NCBI GenBank assembly: GCA_020746875.1
Contig: JAGTJL010000029.1
Coordinates: forward strand, 372,001 to 436,000
Direction of reading: 5' to 3'
Source: Rhexocercosporidium sp. MPI-PUGE-AT-0058
Lineage: Eukaryota > Ascomycota > Leotiomycetes > Helotiales
DNA length: 64,000 bases
Part shown: piece by piece, positions 57,763-64,000 of the stretch
Position numbering within the stretch: position 1 is the stretch's first letter
Layout of the letters: each line of letters starts with the position of its first letter
The notes under the pieces: generated by a model
Told to the model about the DNA's origin: nothing
The model's database searches: none
Seen by the model: the letters and a program-made list of their open reading frames with translations, nothing else
Position numbers and translations under genes: made by a program

Positions 57763-59426
57763 ATGGAAGGTTTTGCAATATGGGGAGCTATCACCGGGTC
57801 AATTGGCGCTATTAATAGTGTCAAGGGATGGGTGCTAGAGCTACGAGGTCTCCTGAAAGAAGCAAGGGAGGCTGGAAACACGCTTCAAAAATTCTCAGTC
57901 CAGTATGAAACCTGCAAGGCTGACCTGGAAGGATGGCGAGATATGTACGGCCTGGATGAGAACGTCACAACGAGATACCAAATCGAGCTTTGGGGGAAGC
58001 GAGATAGGGAAGCAATCAGAGGCTGTTTGCAGCTCATCTACGGCACAAGCGAGGACATAAAGGGTATATTCACGACTTTCCTAGGGAATGCGAAACTGTT
58101 GGTGCAGGAGACGCAAAATGGTGGGGCTTCAACAATGTCAAGAACTCAGCTGGCAGTAAGCGCAAAGCTCAAATCAAAGAAGGCAGCAAGAAGAAAACAC
58201 TGGAGTTCGTCACGTCTAAGAGCCCTGACTTGCTGAAGAAGATAGATCTCATCAGATCTCAGACTGCGGAGATGAAGGCAATTGCAAGATCTGCTTTCTC
58301 AAGAAAGCATCAAAAGGAGTTCTCAGGTGACTTTCTTTCCGCGGCAAAGCTTGAGGAGGTCAAACAAACGATATTGTTTCAGCTTGCCTACGAAACTAGG
58401 CTGGGTTCAAAGGGACTTTATCACTCGTGCTACGCAGCGAGTAGGAAAACATCGACCGAGAAGACTCCTATCAAGAACATCAAACTTGAGATGGATCTAC
58501 TTCGACGAGGCGTAGTCGATAGTACAACTGCGGCCACAAACGAATCAATTGCATTGCAATATCAACTGCTCGTGGCCTGGCCCGAAAAGCTACTAGAAAT
58601 AATGGTGGAAGGCCCTCTCAGCCCAGAGATACAGCCCTCACAATACTCCTCCAATGACGGAGATTTCTATCAGGCGTGTATAAAAGCGTTAGGGACAAAG
58701 GAGTCGGGAGCGTTCCAAGTGGCCAGCATCGCTGGTGCAACTTGGTTTCGGTCGTATGTGCCTCCGGAGGAGCGAAGAATCACACGCTTTAAAAATGACC
58801 AGAACCCATTCCGCAACGATAATGAGCTAAGACCATTGTCAACTCTCCTGTACGAGCTGAACACTTCAATTGCCAGTGAGCCAGCAGATAAATTCCCTCG
58901 CTCGGAGCGGATCAAACTTGCATTCAAGATAGTCGAATGTGGCCTGTTTCTCTCTGGAACACCTTGGCTCACAGACCTGAAGTCCAAGCAGATACAGCGA
59001 TCCCGTCGAGGTATCGATTATAACCGTCACTTTCTCCTCGAAACTTCGGCTTTGAAAACGGACTTCGATGATAGTCATTTCCGAGACTTTGCAGCGCATG
59101 TATTTGCCATCGGGATCCTGCTCACCGAGATCGGCACTGGCCGGCTCGTCCATGAAATTCCTCGGCGATCCAAAACTCTCGGCCAGGGACTTTCATTGTA
59201 TGCTGCTCAAACAGACCCGCCATCTAATCCGATAATGTTTAGTGACGCTAGAATAAACGAACTCCTTGTGGAAGCCACCATGGGTGACGATTATGCCAAC
59301 GCCGTTAAAGTTTGCTTGGAGAGCAAGGAAAGTTGGAGGCAGGTAGCGGGCCACGCCGCCGGTGTCCGATCAGACGTATACAAGAAAGTGCTGGCCGAAT
59401 ATTATTTGGAGGTGTATCTACCGTGA
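57763..59426 (+). CDS. HeLo-like / DUF7580-like fungal protein
   Basis: Two exons, 57763-58063 and 58108-59426, give 539 residues. The 44-nt intron (GTATAT...GTGCAG) joins two otherwise offset frames and yields the continuous text EDIKGDAKWWGFNNVKNSA. The N-terminal ~100 residues (MEGFAIWGAITGSIGAINSV and CKADLEGWRDMYGLDE) resemble the helical N-terminal effector domains of fungal HET-S/HeLo-like proteins. The middle and C-terminal parts (SGAFQVASIAGATWF, FKIVECGLFLSGTPWL, HVFAIGILLTEIGTG, VLAEYYLEVY at the end) match the layout of DUF7580-type degenerate kinase-fold domains, without HRD or DFG. It is probably a cytosolic signalling or cell-death regulator with no enzymatic activity. Its start is only 295 bp from the start of the hydrolase pseudogene, divergently. 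Domain naming is from memory of the families and needs a profile search. Confidence 0.75.
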
Positions 59427-60518
59427 GCTGCTACGTGCCATATTTTGCCAAAGCGTACTAACGTTTACATTAGACTCAAAACCCTCCGAGGCAGAATAGA
59501 ATGGGACATGGGGGAGATTGCCACTGGCGCTGACACATAAACGATATTCCACTCGGCTGAAAATGTCAATGGACCGCATTGGTACCTAAAAGGAATACAT
59601 CTTTGGCCTTCTTGACATTAGGACGCCAATTTATGTTAAGAGCCTTAGCGCCGGGAGCCTCTTGCAATCATGTAAGCTTTACAATACAAATGTAATGATT
59701 CCGCAATTGTACTTTTATCCTGATGCCTGGAACGCCTGGGTATTGCCTCCTACGCCATCACTCACTCGTAAATCCAGATCCGTCCAATATGCTACAGCGC
59801 TTTATGTAACCGACTCGCTCAGACCTGTGGCACCCGATCTGCGCTGCTTAATCGTGAAATCTTTAATCTTCCCAATATAGCTGATTCTTTTGATAAGTTG
59901 TGTAAGCTGGTTGAAAAGGCTTTCAGTTTCGACTTGCTGTTTTTCAAATTGACTAGTAAACAAACGAACGGAGAAGTACCCCCGTTTGCGCGTCTGTTCT
60001 TTGGTTTTTTTCTTGTTTGAAGTGCGGTTCTTTGACATTCGTTACATGACTTAGGTGTTCGCGGTTTATCACACTCTTTAAGTCATAGCTAAGTTCAATG
60101 TCTCACTTCGGTGGGTTTGCTGCAGGCCTTATTAATCGGCGGCAGGGTGGTGCTGTGTGGCTGGAGATGTAAATTTGTTGACGTATCCAGAATCCAGAGT
60201 CCCACCGTTGATCGGAACTTGCCGTGTCGGCGCAATCATCCAAATCCAGGCTTCTGCAAGTCCGATGGCGTGCATCTCAGCCTCACCTAGCCAGGAGCTC
60301 AGTTGCACATCAACCTTAAGGCAGGGAGGGGGTCAATCTTCATTCCTCAATAGTTTCTGTTATAGTTAATGGGCCCAAATTACAGATCCCCCGGCGACAC
60401 AGTGCTTCTGAGAACAAATCATCGAAAGCGATAGGTGTAAGTTCGAACTTAGACGACCCTTAGTCTTTCAAATGTCTGCATCACTGCGTAATTTTGACTG
60501 ATTTGGTTCAGCGTAACT
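59427..60518. other. Intergenic region upstream of the HET gene
   Basis: About 1.1 kb of ordinary composition holding the 3' end of the HeLo-like gene and the promoter of the HET gene. No domain-bearing frame, repeat or RNA gene is apparent. Confidence 0.5.
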
Positions 60519-62465
60519 ATGCTTCGACGACAGAAAATTCTTCCTGCTTTTCCATACATATTCCCGCTCCGGCGGAAAGCTGGCACTATTGCTGGCCCGC
60601 CCAAGACATACCAATATGGAAAACTAGATCCATCCAAGGACGAAATCCGACTATTGAGGATACTGCCAAAGAGCCACACAGGGTGGTCAAGCAACCATCT
60701 AGAGTGCAGTCTGTTTGTAGCATCCTTAGCTGCCCGTCCCCAATACAGTGCTCTCTCGTATACCTGGGGCGACGCCACAGGTGTAGTAGAGATTAGCTTG
60801 GATGGATATTCTTTCAACGTCAGACAGAACCTTTGCGACGCCTTGCATCAATTACAACATCCATTCGAGACGCAGACATATTGGATAGATGCCATTTGCA
60901 TCAACCAAGACGATACTCAAGAGCGAAGCAAACAGGTCTACAAAATGAAGGCCATCTACAGCCAAGCTTGTGAGGTTGTGATTTGGCTCGGAGATCATAA
61001 TCCCGCCACGCATCTGGGGTTCGAACTAGCAGAGCAACTCTATTCACACATCTCCGATGCACCCATTGTACGAGGACTTCTACTCAATCCTGAGAACCTC
61101 TTAGGCCTTCTTGCTTTTAATAGGTTAATGTGGCGAGATTACTGGAATCGCGTGTGGGTCATCCAAGAAGCTCATTTTGCTCAGTCGGGACACCTCACTG
61201 TCAGGTGTGGTGCTCACAGTATTGCATGGTCTCGTTTACAACGCATTCAAGAAAGCCTTGCGTCAGAACATTTGACCGTTCTCAATTACCTTGCCAACGC
61301 GCAGGATGATCCGCTGAATGCAGCTGTATTGCTCCTTGCGGCTACAGAGGGTATCAAGACCATGGAAGTTCCCAAAATGGACAAGGGGAAAGATGAGTCT
61401 CCTCCGCTTTATGCGTTGCTAGCCAAATTCTGGCAAAAGAATGCAACAGACCCACGAGACAAGATCTATGCTTTAGTAGGCCTAAGCACGGCTCAAAACG
61501 ATAGTCGATTCGTTATCGACTACTCGAAATCCGTCCAAGAAGTGTTCACAGATACTGTCAAATATATAGTGAAGTCTTCTAACACGCTCGAGGTCATTTG
61601 TTCAATGCCTCAAGGAGTCAATCCATATGGTCTGCCCTCTTGGGTGCCAGATTGGACTGTTCCAGCATTGAAGTACGGGGCACCCGCCGCCGCCTATGTC
61701 CTACCAACATCAAAGTTCCAAGGGACTTACACTGCGGCTGACAAGTCTGTAGCGGAAATTGAATGCCTACACGACAAAATACTCTTGGTCCTCGGATTCT
61801 GCATCGACAAAATCCGCTACGTTGGAAGCGCGAACAACATCTCAGCTTTCGATGATCTAGCTGTTGGCATACCGGCAATACTTGACTGGTTCAAATTATA
61901 TAGGCATCACCAGCCCGAAGATCTCAAAACTACTACGAGTTATGGGGACTTTGTGAAAACTATTATTCTGGATCGCTATTTCATTGGACTCAAAGCATCT
62001 GATATAAACATGGCAGAAGATATTGAACGCGAGAAGACTGCAAAGTCTATGAGAGCAGCAATTGCGTTAGGGCTACTTGCGGAACGTTACTGTCCCGGAG
62101 AAGTTCCGCCAGACCTAACGAGGCTGAGTGAAGGATATCACTTATCCACGTCTAGACCCCCATTTGACGATCATGCTATACCCGAAGCATTTGCTACAGG
62201 GACATTTAGCTCGATCTGTCGATTGACTGCATGCCGGCGGTTCTTTGTAACGGCTTCGAACCACTTTGGAATTGTTCCCGAGGCTGCTGAGCCAGGAGAC
62301 TTGATCTGCATACTCCTCGGCTGCGCCTTGCCAGTTGTTTTGAGGCCGGTGAATGGGCATTATATCTTGCTTGGGGAGGCTTACGTACATGGATATATGT
62401 ATGGAAAGGGGATGAAAGAATTGGAGCAAGGGAAATTTGAGCTGGAAACTTTTGAGATACATTGA
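60519..62465 (+). CDS. HET-domain heterokaryon-incompatibility protein
   Basis: A single intact exon of 648 residues. The HET domain starts near residue 42 (EIRLLRILP) and shows its hallmark blocks: PQYSALSYTWGD (~74-85), TYWIDAICINQDDTQERSKQ (~120-139), VVIWLGD, and WNRVWVIQEAHFA. A long C-terminal region (DPRDKIYALVGL, INYSKSVQEV-like IDYSKSVQEVFTD, LPSWVPDW, and DLICILLGCALPVVLRP near the end) is typical of the common stand-alone HET architecture. Such proteins act in non-self recognition after hyphal fusion and can trigger cell death; the HET domain is TIR-like. No membrane segment is present. The start is the first ATG of the open frame. There are no RIP-type lesions although repeat DNA begins 350 bp past the stop. 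It converges tail to tail with an ankyrin remnant. Confidence 0.92.
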   Translation: MLRRQKILPAFPYIFPLRRKAGTIAGPPKTYQYGKLDPSKDEIRLLRILPKSHTGWSSNHLECSLFVASLAARPQYSALSYTWGDATGVVEISLDGYSFNVRQNLCDALHQLQHPFETQTYWIDAICINQDDTQERSKQVYKMKAIYSQACEVVIWLGDHNPATHLGFELAEQLYSHISDAPIVRGLLLNPENLLGLLAFNRLMWRDYWNRVWVIQEAHFAQSGHLTVRCGAHSIAWSRLQRIQESLASEHLTVLNYLANAQDDPLNAAVLLLAATEGIKTMEVPKMDKGKDESPPLYALLAKFWQKNATDPRDKIYALVGLSTAQNDSRFVIDYSKSVQEVFTDTVKYIVKSSNTLEVICSMPQGVNPYGLPSWVPDWTVPALKYGAPAAAYVLPTSKFQGTYTAADKSVAEIECLHDKILLVLGFCIDKIRYVGSANNISAFDDLAVGIPAILDWFKLYRHHQPEDLKTTTSYGDFVKTIILDRYFIGLKASDINMAEDIEREKTAKSMRAAIALGLLAERYCPGEVPPDLTRLSEGYHLSTSRPPFDDHAIPEAFATGTFSSICRLTACRRFFVTASNHFGIVPEAAEPGDLICILLGCALPVVLRPVNGHYILLGEAYVHGYMYGKGMKELEQGKFELETFEIH

Positions 62466-62519
62466 TGGATTGAACGAGGTGAGGAGAATTCTTCTACATC
62501 CACGTTATTATATGAGTAG

Positions 62520-62800
62520 TGAGGCTGATATAAAAGGGTGGATCCTAGGCCACCGCACGAGAGGAGGAGCTCGACAAGGTCGGTCGTGCCTCGGGCAACC
62601 GCAGCCTGCAACGCATTTCCAAAATGACCTCCTTGTGCATTTACAATAGCACCCTTGTCGAGCAAGAGCTGAACGACGCTTTTATTTCCATTCCAGGCAG
62701 CTGCTTGTAATGCATTTCCATAATAACCTCCTTCTGCATTTACATCAGCACCCCGGTCGAGCAAGAGCTGCACGAAGCTGTAATGATTACTGGCACGCTG
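62520..62800 (-). pseudogene. Ankyrin-repeat gene remnant, 5' part missing
   Basis: The minus strand reads three ankyrin units: VQLLLDRGADVNAEGGYYGN, ALQAAAWNGNKSVVQLLLDK and ALQAAVARGTTDLVELLLS. The GGxxGNALQAAxxxG style is that of the long ankyrin tails of fungal NACHT/STAND proteins. Protein-like text stops upstream near 62800 where AT-rich repeat DNA starts, so the N-terminal part is lost. Downstream the frame runs on into the HET gene's 3' end without further repeats. Confidence 0.75.
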
Positions 62801-62819
62801 AGGTAACTATGGCATAATA

Positions 62820-64000
62820 GAATAGCTAGAGAAGCGCTGTAGACTTACTAGTGATATTTTAATTCATATAAAAGTTAATTGCTCAGGAGAGAAGATTACC
62901 TCTTCTCCCTTACTGTCCTTATAAGGGCAGTAATTACCTAATTATCGCTAAGAGCACAGACTATTATAATATCTCCTTTTTTATTTACTTTTATCTTAAA
63001 AATAAAAATATATTATAGCTATTAACTAGCGCTATACTAGCGATTCGCCAGCGAACTAAAATTTTTATTACTTATTTTAAAAGTGAATTCTAAAAGAAAT
63101 AAAGAAAAGGAGGTTTAACACTTATTAAATATATAATAATTTTCTCTCTTTATAACCTTTCTTAATTAATAATAACAATTATAGTAAGTTATAAGTTATA
63201 ACCATCCTTTGATCTTAATAATATCGTCTTTTAACAGCTACCTCGCCGGCGGTTCCTTTAGTCGTAAGCGTAAAACTAAGACACTTAGCTTTACTGCGAT
63301 TAACGCTAGCGAGACCTTGATTAAACGCTAGCGAACTTTAGTAATTTCTTTTAAAATAACTAATATTAACGACTAAGATAATAATAAAGATTTTAAAAAT
63401 AACGTCCGAATTTTTTAATAAACTTTATTTAAAATAAAGAAAAATACGCGTATTCGATCTTTAAATAAAGTTATTATAAATACAAGCAATATTAGTTAAG
63501 ACTTGCGTTACGTCGGCGAGGTTTAAGAGTTCCCCGATCTTAAGTGCTTTAATAACCTTAACTTATTTATTATAAAGTATCTCGATTATTATAAAAAGTA
63601 AGCCGTGCGAATTAATACGTTAAATTTTTTCTGCTCGCTAGCAAAGCATAAGCTAATAACCGGCGAAGTCTTAGTTAAATTAAAGCTACTCCTCGACGAA
63701 CTCTTTAAAGCCGCCTCTTAATTCAAGTTTAATAAGATTAAGTAAGCCGACCTTAATGCCACTTAATTTATCTTTAATTAAAAGAAGCGTCGCGTTAATT
63801 ATTCTATTAAAGTCTTTAATGCCGAGGCTTAAAAGTCTCTGTAAAAGCGTATAATATCCTCAATAGAAGAACTTTATATTAGCGTTATATCAGCGATTAA
63901 TAAACTACGTAGCGCGTTAATATTAACTCTTTCTAAGGAATTCGAAGACTTAAAGGAAAGGAATACTAAGCTTATAATTAAGATTTCCGGACTCCGAGAA
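62820..64000. mobile_element. RIP-degraded repeat DNA at the right edge
   Basis: AT-rich sequence with RIP-type composition. From about 63480 the plus strand gives protein-like patches (for example LAKHKLITGEVLVKLKLLL and SKEFEDLKERNTKLIIKISG, a coiled-coil-like run), suggesting a decayed transposon gene continuing past the window. The family is not recognised. Confidence 0.45.

Overview
The window is nuclear DNA of a filamentous ascomycete (Pezizomycotina type). Three things point there. The intact genes have short GT-AG introns (44-76 nt) that restore reading frame. The gene content is typical of that group: a HET domain, a HeLo domain fused to a pseudokinase, ankyrin proteins, and a kinase-ankyrin protein. 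Most of the remaining DNA is extremely AT-rich transposon wreckage whose in-frame stops are mainly TAA/TAG at former CAA/CAG/TGG codons, the signature of repeat-induced point mutation (RIP, C-to-T at CpA).

Layout. 1-1.6 kb is RIP-degraded DNA ending in the inverted terminal repeat of a DNA transposon. 1.6-11.65 kb is a GC-balanced gene block: unresolved gene debris (1.6-3.9), an 11-repeat ankyrin protein (-), a six-exon Ser/Thr kinase-ankyrin gene (-), and, divergent from it across about 420 bp, a three-exon HeLo-pseudokinase gene (+). 11.9-45.7 kb is a transposon graveyard: a Fot1/pogo element with 86-bp inverted repeats, a Ty3/gypsy element, a solo Copia LTR, a 6.2-kb Copia element with nearly identical LTRs, three small elements with GTCGTGCA-type ends, a second gypsy remnant, and an 8.2-kb Copia copy in opposite orientation that carries a piggyBac-like insertion. 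45.4-54.0 kb is a nested stack: a hAT element (8-bp target duplication) inside a Tc1/mariner element, inside the terminal repeat of a foldback-like element, beside a broken USP7-type ubiquitin hydrolase. A second Tc1/mariner element follows.

54.1-62.8 kb is a second gene block: a Myb/SANT-like pseudogene (-), a membrane alpha/beta-hydrolase pseudogene (-) with two stops and a frameshift, a two-exon HeLo-like/DUF7580-like gene (+), an intact HET-domain gene (+) and a truncated ankyrin fragment (-). AT-rich repeat DNA closes the window.

How the genes may work together. Both gene islands are rich in the families fungi use for non-self recognition and programmed cell death. The most interesting arrangement is the divergent pair at 6.4-11.7 kb. 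An apparently catalytically competent kinase with C-terminal ankyrin repeats lies head to head with a HeLo domain fused to a kinase fold that has lost both catalytic aspartates. This resembles the architecture of the animal RIPK (kinase-ankyrin) and MLKL (four-helix bundle plus pseudokinase) pair. That parallel is an inference from architecture and position only.
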